Below are positions 43,777 through 53,420 of a stretch of 64,000 bases of DNA, one piece after another. The DNA comes from Bog-473 sp963824195 (GTDB taxonomy: Bacteria > Actinomycetota > Acidimicrobiia > Acidimicrobiales > RAAP-2), in NCBI GenBank assembly GCA_963824195.1, contig CAWGOJ010000023.1, positions 62,001 through 126,000 on the forward strand. The letters run 5' to 3'. The notes below the pieces were generated by a model. The model was given only the letters and a program-made list of their open reading frames with translations. It ran no database searches and was not told the DNA's origin. Position 1 is the stretch's first letter. Each line of letters starts with the position of its first letter. A program made the translations under genes and the position numbers.

Positions 43777-45180
43777 ATGAGCACGACCGGCGGGGGCTCG
43801 AGGACCGGGGGGACGCCGGCCCCCGCCCGACGGGAGGCCGACGTCTGCGTCGTCGGGGCCGGCCTGGCCGGGCTCACGGCGGCCCGCCGCCTCTCGGAGG
43901 CGGGCCGGTCCGTGATCGTCCTCGAGGCGCGTGAGCGGGTGGGGGGACGCGTGTGGACCCGGACCGCCCGCAGTGGGGTGCCGGTCGACATGGGCGCCTG
44001 CTTCATCGGCCCGCACCACGACCGCATGCACACGCTGGCCACGGAGATGGGCGTGGCCACGTTCCCGACCTTCGTGGCGGGGGACAACGTGCTGGCCACG
44101 GGCGGGAAGGTCCGTCGCTACCGGGGCGACATCCCGCGCATCAGCCCGGTGGCGCTCCTCAGCGCGGCCCAGGCCATCGCCCGCATGAACGCCATGGCGA
44201 AGAAGGTCCCCGTCGACGCACCATGGGACGCGCCGAAGGCAGCCGAGTGGGACGCGCTCTCGGTGCGGGCGTGGCTGAGCGCGGCCCGTGTACCGACGCG
44301 GTTGGCCCGGGACCTGGTGGAGGCGACGGTGCGCGCCTGCTTCGCCTCCGACCTCTCCGAGGTCTCGCTGCTCAACTGGCTGTTCCTCGTCCGCTCCGCG
44401 GGCGGGATCGAGTCGCTGATGAACATCGCGGGCGGCTACCAGGACGCACAGTTCGAGGGCGGCGTGGGGCGGGTCCCCGACGCCATGGCGGCGGCGCTGG
44501 GCGACGCCGTCGTGCTGGGTACGCCGGTGACGGCGGTCACCCAGTGTGCCGACCGGGTCGAGGTGGCGGGCGCCGGCGTCACGGTGACGGCCCGGCGCGC
44601 CGTCCTCGCCCTGCCCCGCGCCCTGGTGGCCGGCATCCGCTTCGACCCCGTCCTGCCGGCCGATCACGCCCTCCTCGTCCATCAGGTGCCGGCCGGCACC
44701 GAGGTCAAGATGGTGGCGATCTACGACGAGCCGTTCTGGCGCCACGACGGCGTCTCCGGGGCCACGGTGGCCACCGACGACGACATCGAGGTGACCCTCG
44801 ACACCTGCCAACCGGCCCACGCCCAGGGCGTCATCGCCGGGTACTGCGCGGGGCCGCGCGCCCGTGCCCTCTCCGCGCTGGGCGAGGCCGACCGCCGCAG
44901 CGTCTTCCTGCGGATGCTCACAGCGCGGCTGGGGCCCAAGGCGGCGTCACCCGTCGAGGTGCTCGAGCAGAACTGGGCCGAGGAGCAATGGACACGCGGC
45001 TGCTCCATGGGCCACTTCCCCACGGGCACGCTGACCCAGTACGGGCGACGGTTGCGCGAGCCCGTGGGTCGCCTGCACTGGGCCGGCACCGAGACCGCCT
45101 CGACGTCGTACGGGGCGATGGACGGCGCGGTGCGCTCGGGCGAGCGCACCTGCGAGGAGATCTTGCAGGCGCAGGCTTGA
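43777..45180 (+). CDS. Flavin-containing amine oxidase
   Basis: This is a 467-residue protein. The ATG at 43777 has GAGGAGG upstream. The FAD dinucleotide-binding motif is VCVVGAGLAGLTAARRLSEA, followed by VLEARERVGGRVWT, the usual monoamine-oxidase signature. The C-terminus has LHWAGTETASTSYGAMDGAV, which contacts FAD in MAO-type enzymes. It oxidises a primary or secondary amine to an aldehyde with release of H2O2. The aldehyde dehydrogenase across the TetR gene is a natural next step. Confidence 0.9.
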   Translation: MSTTGGGSRTGGTPAPARREADVCVVGAGLAGLTAARRLSEAGRSVIVLEARERVGGRVWTRTARSGVPVDMGACFIGPHHDRMHTLATEMGVATFPTFVAGDNVLATGGKVRRYRGDIPRISPVALLSAAQAIARMNAMAKKVPVDAPWDAPKAAEWDALSVRAWLSAARVPTRLARDLVEATVRACFASDLSEVSLLNWLFLVRSAGGIESLMNIAGGYQDAQFEGGVGRVPDAMAAALGDAVVLGTPVTAVTQCADRVEVAGAGVTVTARRAVLALPRALVAGIRFDPVLPADHALLVHQVPAGTEVKMVAIYDEPFWRHDGVSGATVATDDDIEVTLDTCQPAHAQGVIAGYCAGPRARALSALGEADRRSVFLRMLTARLGPKAASPVEVLEQNWAEEQWTRGCSMGHFPTGTLTQYGRRLREPVGRLHWAGTETASTSYGAMDGAVRSGERTCEEILQAQA

Positions 45181-45187
45181 GGAGGGC

Positions 45188-46039
45188 TTACGCGCTCATG
45201 CCCTCCGGGCGCGGTCCCGGGCCCGAGCCCACGCCGAGCTTCTCTCGGAAGAAGGCGAGTGTCTGGTCGAGCGCCGCCCTGGTCGGCGCGCCCTCCTCGT
45301 CCACCAGGTGCTCGGTGAGGACCGAGTGCGCGTTCTTCGGGTGCCCGTAGGGGTTCCCCGGCGCCGAGTCGATCTCCACAGCGATGAACGCGTCGCCGAG
45401 CTCGCGGCGCAGCGTCTCGAAGCGCTCCTCGAAACAGAAGGGGTCGTTCGTGAAGCGCAGGCCCAGGACGCAGGTGCCCGCCGCCGTACGCTCCTTGACG
45501 CGGGCCAGGTCGGCGTCGGAGATCCCGACATCCGCCTTGAACTTCTTGGTGATCGGGAACGGCAGTGAGGGCTGGCTCAGCACGGGCGCCAGCACGACGT
45601 CGTCGACCATCATCGCCAGGGCGAAGCCGCCGGTGAAGCACATGCCGACGACGCCGACACCCAGGCCGCCGCAGCGCCCGTGCTCGGCGGCGGCAAGCGT
45701 GCGCAACCAGACGGTCACCGGGCTCGTCCTCTTGAGCGCGAACGCGGAGAACTCCCGCGAGATGCAGGCCGGCCCGATCGACCCGAGGGCGTACCCGCCC
45801 GACGGCGGGCGGCCCGGCTGGCCGAACAGGCTCGGCAGCACGGCGGTGCACCCCGCCGCGGCCACCCGGCGGCCGAACTCGGCCACGCGCGGGGTGATGC
45901 CCGGGATCTCGCTGATGACGATCACCGCCGGGCCGGTACCCATGCGGTAGACGTCACGCCGCTTGCCGTCCGCCTCGAAGGACTCTTTGGTGAATCCCTC
46001 GAGCGCGGCCTCCCACCTGCCCACATCGCCGGTCGCCAT
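45188..46039 (-). CDS. Dienelactone hydrolase family protein
   Basis: This is a 283-residue alpha/beta hydrolase. The nucleophile elbow GVVGMCFTGGFAL has Cys in place of the usual Ser, as in dienelactone hydrolases. IVISEIPGITPRVAEFGRR is the conserved N-terminal segment and NPYGHPKNAHSVL carries the likely catalytic His. The substrate is unknown. It is divergent from the thiolase-like gene, with only 24 bases between the starts. Confidence 0.85.
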   Translation of the reverse strand: MATGDVGRWEAALEGFTKESFEADGKRRDVYRMGTGPAVIVISEIPGITPRVAEFGRRVAAAGCTAVLPSLFGQPGRPPSGGYALGSIGPACISREFSAFALKRTSPVTVWLRTLAAAEHGRCGGLGVGVVGMCFTGGFALAMMVDDVVLAPVLSQPSLPFPITKKFKADVGISDADLARVKERTAAGTCVLGLRFTNDPFCFEERFETLRRELGDAFIAVEIDSAPGNPYGHPKNAHSVLTEHLVDEEGAPTRAALDQTLAFFREKLGVGSGPGPRPEGMSA

Positions 46040-46063
46040 GGCCGGACCGTAGCATCGGGCGTC

Positions 46064-47536
46064 GTGGCCGGCCCCAAGATCCCCCTCGACCCGCGCCTGC
46101 CCGTCCTGGTCGGTCTCGGGGCGGCGAGCGACGCTGCGCCGGTGGTCGACCTCATGACCGAGGCCGTGCACGCCGCGGCGGAGGACGCCGGAGCACCGGG
46201 ACTGCTCGGCGCGGTCGGTTGCCTCGCGGTTCCCCAGGGCACGTGGTCCCTCACCGACCCGGCGCGCACGGTGGCCCGGCGCATCGGGTCGCCCCGGGCG
46301 CGCACGCTCCGCTTCGACGTCGGGGTCTCGCAGCAGGAGATGATCAACCACACGCTGGCGGCCGTCGCGGCGGGCGAGCACGACACGGTCGTCGTCGTCG
46401 GCGGCGAGGCGCGGCGATGGCACCGCGGCGGAGGCACGGAGACGGACCTCGAGCGCGAGCCGCCCGACCAGGTCGTGACGCGCTCGCCGGACCTCGTGGC
46501 CCCCATTGAGGTGGCGGCCGGCATCGTCCTGCCGCCCGTGCAGCAGTACGCGCTCATTGAGAACGCGCTGGCCGCGGCGCGACGGCTCACGCCGGACGAG
46601 CAGCGCGACGAGATCGCGACGCTCTGGGAGCGCTTCAACGTCGTGGCGCGCCACAATCCCGACGCCGCGTTCGGAGCGCCACGCACCGCGGACGAGATCG
46701 CCACGCCCGGCCCGCGCAACCGCCCGCTCGCGCACCCCTACAACGTCTGGCACGCCAGCCAGTGGACGGTGGACCAGTCGTCGGCGCTCGTGATCTGCTC
46801 CGCCGAGCGCGCCGCCGAGGCCGGCGTGCCGCCGGACCGGTGGCTCTTCCCCCACGCGGCCCTGCACTGCTCGGAGGCCGTCACGCTGACCGCCCGGCAC
46901 GAGCTCTCCGCCTGGCCCGCCATGGCCGTGTTGGGCCGTGCCGCCGAGCACCACACCGGCCGACCGCTGCGCGAGCTCGGGCTCGCCGAGGTCTACTCGT
47001 GTTTCCCCGCCGCGGTGCGGGTGCAGCAGCGTGAGCTCGGGCTCGACCCCGCCGGCACGCCCACCCTCACCGGCGGCATGACCTTCGCCGGCGGCCCGTT
47101 CAACCATTTCGTCCTGCAGTCGCTGCTGACGCTCGGCCGGAGGCTGCGCGACGAGCCGGCCGAGCTGGGCCTGATCACCACCGTCTCGGGGATGCTCTCC
47201 AAGCCCGGCCTCGCGCTCTGGTCGGCCTCGCCGCCCGCCTCAGGCCGGGCGCCGCTCCTGGCCGACCTGGCCGACGAGGCGGTCGCGGCCACCGAGGTCG
47301 TCCCGGTCGTCGAAATCCCACCCTGGGCTCCGACGCCGGCCACCGTGGCCTCCTTCACCGTCACCTACGGCGGGGCCGAGGGGCGCGAGCCGGTCCGCAC
47401 GGCGATCGTGGCGGACCTGCCCGATGGGGTCCGCACCGCCGCCACCTGCGAAGATGCAGAGACCGCCCGCCTCGCCGTGGCCGAGGGCCTCATCGGGCGC
47501 GCGGTCGAGGTGAAGGACACGACATTCAGCCTGTGA
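46064..47536 (+). CDS. Thiolase-like protein (acetyl-CoA acetyltransferase family, TLP1 type)
   Basis: This is a 490-residue protein. The N-terminal thiolase fold has PVLVGLGAASDAAPV and VGVSQQEMINHTLAAV, then VVVVGGEARRW. The C-terminal half has GLAEVYSCFPAAVRVQ and TLTGGMTFAGGPFNHFVLQ, and an OB-like extension at about 410-490 matching the extra domain of type-1 thiolase-like proteins. The usual N-terminal nucleophile Cys is not evident, so acyl-CoA or lipid handling rather than classical thiolysis is likely (inference). Its stop overlaps the cydD start (GTGA). Confidence 0.82.
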   Translation: MAGPKIPLDPRLPVLVGLGAASDAAPVVDLMTEAVHAAAEDAGAPGLLGAVGCLAVPQGTWSLTDPARTVARRIGSPRARTLRFDVGVSQQEMINHTLAAVAAGEHDTVVVVGGEARRWHRGGGTETDLEREPPDQVVTRSPDLVAPIEVAAGIVLPPVQQYALIENALAAARRLTPDEQRDEIATLWERFNVVARHNPDAAFGAPRTADEIATPGPRNRPLAHPYNVWHASQWTVDQSSALVICSAERAAEAGVPPDRWLFPHAALHCSEAVTLTARHELSAWPAMAVLGRAAEHHTGRPLRELGLAEVYSCFPAAVRVQQRELGLDPAGTPTLTGGMTFAGGPFNHFVLQSLLTLGRRLRDEPAELGLITTVSGMLSKPGLALWSASPPASGRAPLLADLADEAVAATEVVPVVEIPPWAPTPATVASFTVTYGGAEGREPVRTAIVADLPDGVRTAATCEDAETARLAVAEGLIGRAVEVKDTTFSL

Positions 47537-49248
47537 GCGCACCACCCCCTCGCCCGAACCGGCCTCGCCTGGTCGACCCCGAACTGGCGGCCCGGGTCCC
47601 CGGCTTGCGGCGGGCCGCGGGCATCGCGCTGGCGGTGGGCGCGCTGAGCGCGGTCCTCGTCGTCGTCCAGGCCGTCGCCCTGGCCCATGTCGTCAGCCGC
47701 TCGCTGCTGCAGCACGCCCCGCTCGGCGCCGTGGTGCCCGCCGTCGTGGTCGTCGGGCTGGCCGTCGTGGCCCGCGCCGCGCTGCACGGCGCCGGGGACC
47801 TCTCGTCCCACGGCGCCGCCGACCGCGTCGTGTCCAAGCTCCGCGGGCAGCTGCTGCGCCACGCCCTCACGCTCGGGCCCGCCTGGCTGGCCGGCGAGCA
47901 CCCCGGCGAGCTCTCCCTCACCGCGACCAGGGGACTCCGGTCGCTGCAGACCTACTTCGCGCGCTACCTGCCGCAGGCCGCCGCGGCCGCCGTCATCCCC
48001 GTCGTGCTGCTCGCCTGGGTGGCCACCCAGGACTGGCTGTCGTTCGTGGTCGTCATCGCGCTGGTGATCGCCGTGCCGCTGACCATGATCTACTTCGGGC
48101 GCGAGGCGACCAGGAGGTCGGAGCGCCAGTGGCGCCGGCTCGGCTCCCTGGCCGGCCGGTTCCTCCAGCTGGTCGAGGGGCTGCCGACCCTGCGCGCCTT
48201 CGTCCGCGAGGGGCACGGACGCCGCGAGGTGGCGGCGGCCACGGAGGGCGTGCGGACCGCCACCATGCGCACGCTGCGGGTCGCCTTCCTCTCAGCCCTC
48301 TCCATGGACATGATCGCCGGCTTCGGGGTCGGGTTCGTGGCGATGGTCCTCGGGCTGCGCCTGCTGTGGGGGGAGCTGAGCCTGCAGACGGCCATGGCCG
48401 TGCTGCTCGTGGCACCCGAGATCTTCATCCCCCTGCGCCGCGCCGGCGCCGAGTTCCACGCCAGCACCGAAGGGCAGGCCGCGGCCGCCCGGGTCCTCGA
48501 GGTGCTGGGGACCCCGGCATCCTCGGGGACGGCTTCCGACCCGGCCCGGACGGCAACGCCGGCGCGCCCAGGCGCCGCCGCGCTGGCGGTGGACGCCCTG
48601 CGCGTGGAGTACGAGCACCGCGACCGCCCGGCGCTCGCGGCCTTCTCCCTCCACGTCGCGCCCGGTTCCAGGGTGGCGCTGACCGGGCCCTCGGGATCGG
48701 GCAAGTCGACGGTGCTGGCGGCCCTCCTGCGCCTCGTCGAGCCCGGCGCGGGGACGCTGTCGCTCGACGGTCGCTCCTCGAGCGAGCAGACCGCCGCCGA
48801 GTGGCGGAGCCACTTCTCGTGGCTCCCCCAGCGGCCGCACCTCTTCAACGCCACCATGGGGGAGAACCTGCGCCTGGGGGCGCCCGACGCCCCCGACGAC
48901 GACCTGCTCGCGGTGCTCGCCGCCGTCGGTCTGTCCGAGCTCATGGCCAACCTGCCCGCCGGGCTGCACACGGCTCTCGGCCACGACGGCCTCACGCTGA
49001 GCGCGGGCGAGCGCCAACGGGTTGCCCTCGCCCGCGCGCTGCTGTGTCCGGCGCCCATACTGCTGCTGGACGAGCCGACCGCCTCGCTCGACCCGCCCAC
49101 GGTGACGCGCCTGGCGCCGGCGATGGAGCCGTGGCTCGGGGGCCGCACGATCGTGGTGGCGGCGCACGAGCCCGTCCTGCTCCCCCACTTCGACACCGTC
49201 GTCGCCCTCCCGGCCTCCGCCGCGCTCCCGCTGGTGGTCTCGCCGTGA
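47533..49248 (+). CDS. cydD: Thiol reductant ABC exporter subunit CydD
   Basis: This is a 571-residue half-transporter. Six membrane segments occupy about 25-300. The ATPase domain has LTGPSGSGKSTVLAALL (Walker A), LSAGERQRVALARAL (signature) and ILLLDEPTASLD (Walker B). Its order before a second, similar half-transporter identifies CydDC, which exports glutathione or cysteine (or mycothiol-linked thiols in actinobacteria, by inference) and is needed for cytochrome bd assembly. No cydAB genes lie in the window. Confidence 0.88.
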   Translation: MSAPPPRPNRPRLVDPELAARVPGLRRAAGIALAVGALSAVLVVVQAVALAHVVSRSLLQHAPLGAVVPAVVVVGLAVVARAALHGAGDLSSHGAADRVVSKLRGQLLRHALTLGPAWLAGEHPGELSLTATRGLRSLQTYFARYLPQAAAAAVIPVVLLAWVATQDWLSFVVVIALVIAVPLTMIYFGREATRRSERQWRRLGSLAGRFLQLVEGLPTLRAFVREGHGRREVAAATEGVRTATMRTLRVAFLSALSMDMIAGFGVGFVAMVLGLRLLWGELSLQTAMAVLLVAPEIFIPLRRAGAEFHASTEGQAAAARVLEVLGTPASSGTASDPARTATPARPGAAALAVDALRVEYEHRDRPALAAFSLHVAPGSRVALTGPSGSGKSTVLAALLRLVEPGAGTLSLDGRSSSEQTAAEWRSHFSWLPQRPHLFNATMGENLRLGAPDAPDDDLLAVLAAVGLSELMANLPAGLHTALGHDGLTLSAGERQRVALARALLCPAPILLLDEPTASLDPPTVTRLAPAMEPWLGGRTIVVAAHEPVLLPHFDTVVALPASAALPLVVSP

Positions 49249-50921
49249 GCACCGGTCGCCGGCGCGGCTCGCTGCGGCGTGTGCTCGCCGAGCCCGGCAC
49301 CCCCTACGGCCGGCTGGCACTGGCGGGGCTCCTCGGGCTGGCCGCGGCCGCCGCCACGATCGGCCTGCTGGCGGGATCGGGCTATGTGGTCGGGCGGGCG
49401 GCGCTGCGGCCGGGGCTCAACGCGATCGTCGGCCTCCTCGCCGCAGTCGAGGTACTCGCCTTCCTACGCGGGCCCCTGCGCTACGAGGAGCGACTGGTGG
49501 GCCACGATGCCGCTCTGCGCGCGCTGACCCGGTGGCGGGTGTGGCTGTACGACTGCCTCACCCCGCGAGTGCCGGCCGCCCTGGCGGGATGGCGCAGCGG
49601 TGACCTCCTCGCCCGCGCCATCGACGACGTCGACACGCTGCAGGACCTCTACCTGCGCACCCTGCTGCCGGTGGCGATCGCCGTCGGCGCGTGCGCCATC
49701 GGCACGGTGACGGTCGGCCTCATCCTCCCCTGGGCCGCGCTCGCACTCGGGATACCGCTGACCGTCGCCCTGACCGTCCCCGGCGTGCTCACGTGGCGGC
49801 GCAGCGGCGACGACGAGATGGCCGCGCTGTCCGGCACGCTGTCGGCACAGGTGGTCGACGCGCTGCAGGGCGCGCCCGAGCTGCTGGCCTTCGGGGGCGA
49901 CGTGGCCGCACTGAGTGCCGTCGAGGCCCTGGGCGCCCGGTCTGACGCGCTCGAGCGCCACCACGCGCGCCTCGCCACCGCGGCCGCCCTGGTCATCGCG
50001 GTCTGCCTGGCGGTCGCCCTCGCGGTCGTGCTCGCGCTCGGGGTCGCCGCCATCCACGCACATCATCTGGGCCAGGTCATGGTGGCGGTGCTCCCGTTGG
50101 CCGTGCTGGCGACCTTCGAGACGGTCCCGGGCGTGCCGGCGGCCGTGGCCCGATCGCTGAGCGTGCGTGCCTCGGCCGATCGCCTCTTTTCGCTGGAGGA
50201 TGTGGAGGTGCCCGTGCACGACCCCGCCGCCCCCGCGCCGCCCGCACCGGGCGTCCCGGAGGTGGTGTTCGCGGACGTCACCCTGCGCTACGGCCCGGGC
50301 CTGCCCCGGGCCGTCGACGGCGTGAGCTTCCGGCTGCCCCCCGGGGGCCGGGTCGCCGTCACCGGGTCGAGCGGCGCCGGCAAATCGAGCCTCGTCACTG
50401 CGCTCCTGCGCTTCTGGCCGCTCGAGGGCGGCACGCTCTCGCTCGACGGGGTGGACGTCGAGCGCCTCTCCCAGCACGACACGCGTGCTGCCTGCGCGCT
50501 GGCCGACCAGCGCGCCCAGATGTTCGCCGGCACGGTGCGCTCCAACCTCGTCCTCGCCCGCCCCGACGCCGGCGATGACGAGATTGCCGGGGCCCTGCGG
50601 GCCGCCCGCCTCGACGGGTGGGTGGCCACGCTGCCGGCCGGGCTCGACACCCCCGTCGGCGAGGACGGGGTCGCGCTCTCCGGTGGCGAGCGTCGGCGGC
50701 TCGCCGTCGCCCGCGCCCTGCTCGCCCCGGGACCCGTCGTCATCCTCGACGAGCCCACCAGCGGGCTCGACCCCCAGCTGGCCGACCAGCTCCTCGAGGG
50801 CGTGCTCGAAGCGGCCGGGTCGCGCAGCGTGCTCGTGATCACGCACCGGGCCGCCGAGGCGGCGCGGTGTGACGCCACCATCGCGCTCGAGGCGGGGCGA
50901 GTCGTGACGACTCAGGCCTGA
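49245..50921 (+). CDS. cydC: Thiol reductant ABC exporter subunit CydC
   Basis: This is a 558-residue half-transporter. The GTG at 49245 overlaps the cydD stop. Membrane segments lie at about 20-300. The ATPase domain has VTGSSGAGKSSLVTALLR (Walker A), LSGGERRRLAVARALL (signature) and VVILDEPTSGLD (Walker B). It forms the heterodimer with CydD. Its last 10 bases overlap the convergent beta-helix lipoprotein gene. Confidence 0.88.
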   Translation: MSTGRRRGSLRRVLAEPGTPYGRLALAGLLGLAAAAATIGLLAGSGYVVGRAALRPGLNAIVGLLAAVEVLAFLRGPLRYEERLVGHDAALRALTRWRVWLYDCLTPRVPAALAGWRSGDLLARAIDDVDTLQDLYLRTLLPVAIAVGACAIGTVTVGLILPWAALALGIPLTVALTVPGVLTWRRSGDDEMAALSGTLSAQVVDALQGAPELLAFGGDVAALSAVEALGARSDALERHHARLATAAALVIAVCLAVALAVVLALGVAAIHAHHLGQVMVAVLPLAVLATFETVPGVPAAVARSLSVRASADRLFSLEDVEVPVHDPAAPAPPAPGVPEVVFADVTLRYGPGLPRAVDGVSFRLPPGGRVAVTGSSGAGKSSLVTALLRFWPLEGGTLSLDGVDVERLSQHDTRAACALADQRAQMFAGTVRSNLVLARPDAGDDEIAGALRAARLDGWVATLPAGLDTPVGEDGVALSGGERRRLAVARALLAPGPVVILDEPTSGLDPQLADQLLEGVLEAAGSRSVLVITHRAAEAARCDATIALEAGRVVTTQA

Positions 50922-52624
50922 GCGGCCCTTTCGGAACGGAGGTAGCCCGCGGCGACGGTCGGGCCGCTGTGCCCGTCGGCGCCTCCTCCGTGCCGGCCCA
51001 CCGGTGTCCCCGACGCCGATCCGTTCGACCCGCCCGACGGGCACCATGCGTTCGAAGGCACGCCGGCGCACGGGTTGGCCATGGTCGGCAGCCCCTGGGG
51101 GAGCGCCTGGAGGTGCACGCCCGTCTGCGCCGGGTAGTTCGAGCCGGCGGGGCAGGGGAAGAGGCGGGCGTCGCACTCGGCCTGGGCCACCAGCGTGGTG
51201 TCCGCGTTGGTCGTCGTGGTCGTCACGCCGCAAGTGGGCTGCAACTGCTCCAGGTTCGCCGGAGCGCTCCCGCCTGGTGCCGTGTTGTCGGCATAGCAGT
51301 TGGACGGCAGCCCCGAGTGCAGGACGATCTGCCCGAAGTCCGCGTTGGACGGGTTGCCGAAGTAGCCGTCGTTGACGAAGGTGTTGCCGTTCAGCGCGTC
51401 CCCCTCGGGCTCGAAGACGCAACCGAGCCCGGTCGTCTGGAACCCACCGAAGTCAGCGCACTTCTGGTGGAGCGACGGCGTGCCGCTGTCGGGGTAGGGG
51501 ACGAACAGAACGCCCCAGGCGCCGTTGTTCGAGAATGTGTTGTCCATCACGGTGTCGTTGCGGCCCCCCGAGAGCGTCATGCCCGTGCCGATGGGGCCGG
51601 CCGCCGCGTCACCGGCCTCGGGGGTGTCGCCGTTGTTGTTGTCGTGCACGTTGTTGTGGATGAACACCCAGCACGAGTGGGTGTGCGACACGGGACTGGT
51701 GGCGCCGTTCGGGCAGGCCCCGTTCTGAGGCGGGGGCGGGTCGCCGGCGATCTGGGTGTCGGTGTCGACGCCATCCTGGTTGTTGTCGAATTGGGAATTC
51801 TCGATCACGACGGCACCGCCGGAGTTCGTGCCCGAGTAGCCGAGCGCGTTGTTCTCCATCCAGGCGTGGTCAATGGTGACATCGCACACCTGGTGACAGG
51901 CGCCCACGTACATGCCCGAGTCGTTCATGTTGGAGCCGTAAATCTGATTCCAGCTGCCCGGGCCCTGGGAATTGGACGAGAAGATCCCGTACTCCGCGGC
52001 GGAAGTCTCGTTGCTGAAGAAGGACGTGGTCCCGGTGAGATAGCTCCCCGTGTACCCGGTCAGGCCGATCTTCCCCGAGCCGTCACCGCCGTTCCACCAG
52101 ATCTCGTTGCCCGAGTCGCCGGCCCCGCCGAGGAAGTTGCACACGGTGAGGTTCTCGATGCTCACGTGATCCGCCTTCCAGACGACGATCCCATTGCGCC
52201 CTTGGGCCTTGCCGCCGACGACGGGACCGAAATTCTGGTACTGCGGATCGGAGCTGCACGCGGTGGGGGCGTCGGACTTGGTCCCATCCACGACGACGGT
52301 GTCGCGGTTCATCCCCCGGATGGTCAAGTTCGATGTGCGCACCACCACACCACCGTGGTCGCCCGTCGACAGCAGGCTGGCCGAGGTGACGTGGGCGTCG
52401 TCCGTCTCGTGGTAGTCGCCCGGGGCGATGAGGACGTAGTCGCCGGGCTGGGCGGCGTCGACCGCGGCCTGGATGGAGGTGTACTGGCCCGCCATCCCGT
52501 GATAGCTGCCGACGAGCAGCACCGCGGGTGAGCTCGAGGACGAGCACGACGCGAGGACGGTTCCGGTCAGTAGGGCAGCACCGAGTGCGGCCAGCTGTCG
52601 CGCCCCGATGGTCCTTCGAGTCAT
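50912..52624 (-). CDS. Secreted lipoprotein with right-handed beta-helix
   Basis: This is a 570-residue protein. GGAGG lies 6 bases before the ATG at 52624. A lipoprotein signal ends in the lipobox LASC near residue 26. The body reads as a parallel beta-helix: YTSIQAAVDAAQPGDYVLIA, GIVVWKADHVSIENLTV and many N/G-rich turns (DNTFSNNGAWGVLF). Pectate-lyase-like helices of this type bind or cleave polysaccharides. Paired Cys residues (CHQVC; CPNG with CWVF) suggest disulfides outside the membrane. The target is unknown. Confidence 0.82.
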   Translation of the reverse strand: MTRRTIGARQLAALGAALLTGTVLASCSSSSSPAVLLVGSYHGMAGQYTSIQAAVDAAQPGDYVLIAPGDYHETDDAHVTSASLLSTGDHGGVVVRTSNLTIRGMNRDTVVVDGTKSDAPTACSSDPQYQNFGPVVGGKAQGRNGIVVWKADHVSIENLTVCNFLGGAGDSGNEIWWNGGDGSGKIGLTGYTGSYLTGTTSFFSNETSAAEYGIFSSNSQGPGSWNQIYGSNMNDSGMYVGACHQVCDVTIDHAWMENNALGYSGTNSGGAVVIENSQFDNNQDGVDTDTQIAGDPPPPQNGACPNGATSPVSHTHSCWVFIHNNVHDNNNGDTPEAGDAAAGPIGTGMTLSGGRNDTVMDNTFSNNGAWGVLFVPYPDSGTPSLHQKCADFGGFQTTGLGCVFEPEGDALNGNTFVNDGYFGNPSNADFGQIVLHSGLPSNCYADNTAPGGSAPANLEQLQPTCGVTTTTTNADTTLVAQAECDARLFPCPAGSNYPAQTGVHLQALPQGLPTMANPCAGVPSNAWCPSGGSNGSASGTPVGRHGGGADGHSGPTVAAGYLRSERAAQA

Positions 52625-52766
52625 GCGTGCCTCCGATCGGCGAGACAGCCAAACGCCCGTTCGGGGCCACAGGGAACCTAGTCCCTTCGTTGGGGCCAGG
52701 CGACCTTTCACGGAGTGACGCCATTGTGACATGGCGGTGATTCCGCCGGGGCCCCGAGCGGCGCCG

Positions 52767-53420
52767 TCAGCTCGGCCTGGTGGCCTCCGTCTCCTCCGCC
52801 ATCCGCCGCCTGACCTCCGCCGCCGAGGGCGCCGGGTAGCCGAGCAGGCCTGGCCGCCAGCCAAGGGCGATCTTCTGTGCCCCGGGTCCGTCCTCGGTCC
52901 AGACGTGGCAGGTGTTGGTCAGGAAGGCGAAGCCACCCTCGCGCATGGGGTGCTCGCCGTCCCCTTTCTCGACCTCCCAGGCGGCGGAGGAGGTGATGCC
53001 CTGCACGACCACGGGCCCCATCGCCCGGGCCAGGAACTCGAGATGGCTGCAGCCGCGCTGGCGCCCGAAGCGTTCCTGGACCGCGTTGGTGTAGCCCCGC
53101 GCCACCGACAGGCCGACCAGGTCGTGGAAGCTCCCCTGAATGTCGGTGCACTCGGCGTGCGGGTAGGTCGTCATGTCGGCCGCCGCGTCGACGATCGTCA
53201 TGTCGGCGCGGCGGACCACCAGGCCCAGCTCCATGAAGTGCAGGTCGCGCGGCCCGCACTCGCCGCCCGCCCAGGGCCGCTGGTCGTGCAGCGTCCCCAC
53301 CACCGCGAAGTACTCGCCGCGCCGGTACACCTCCATGGAGATTGTCCGCCGGTGGACCGGCTCCTCGCCGGACCCCGCAGCCGGGCGGAGCGCGGCGAGC
53401 GTCGGCGGGGGCTCAGGCAC
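52767..53420 (-). CDS. DUF2889 family protein
   Basis: This is a 217-residue protein. The GTG start overlaps the upstream phosphatase stop by 8 bases. It begins with RRTISMEVYRRGEYFAVVG and has LRLVV-like beta strands (MELGLVVRRADMTIVDAAA), then GLSVARGYTNAVQERFGRQRGCSHL, the pattern of DUF2889. Function is unknown; in other bacteria the family is often near aromatic or steroid metabolism genes (general knowledge, not shown here). Confidence 0.72.
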   Translation of the reverse strand: MPEPPPTLAALRPAAGSGEEPVHRRTISMEVYRRGEYFAVVGTLHDQRPWAGGECGPRDLHFMELGLVVRRADMTIVDAAADMTTYPHAECTDIQGSFHDLVGLSVARGYTNAVQERFGRQRGCSHLEFLARAMGPVVVQGITSSAAWEVEKGDGEHPMREGGFAFLTNTCHVWTEDGPGAQKIALGWRPGLLGYPAPSAAEVRRRMAEETEATRPS

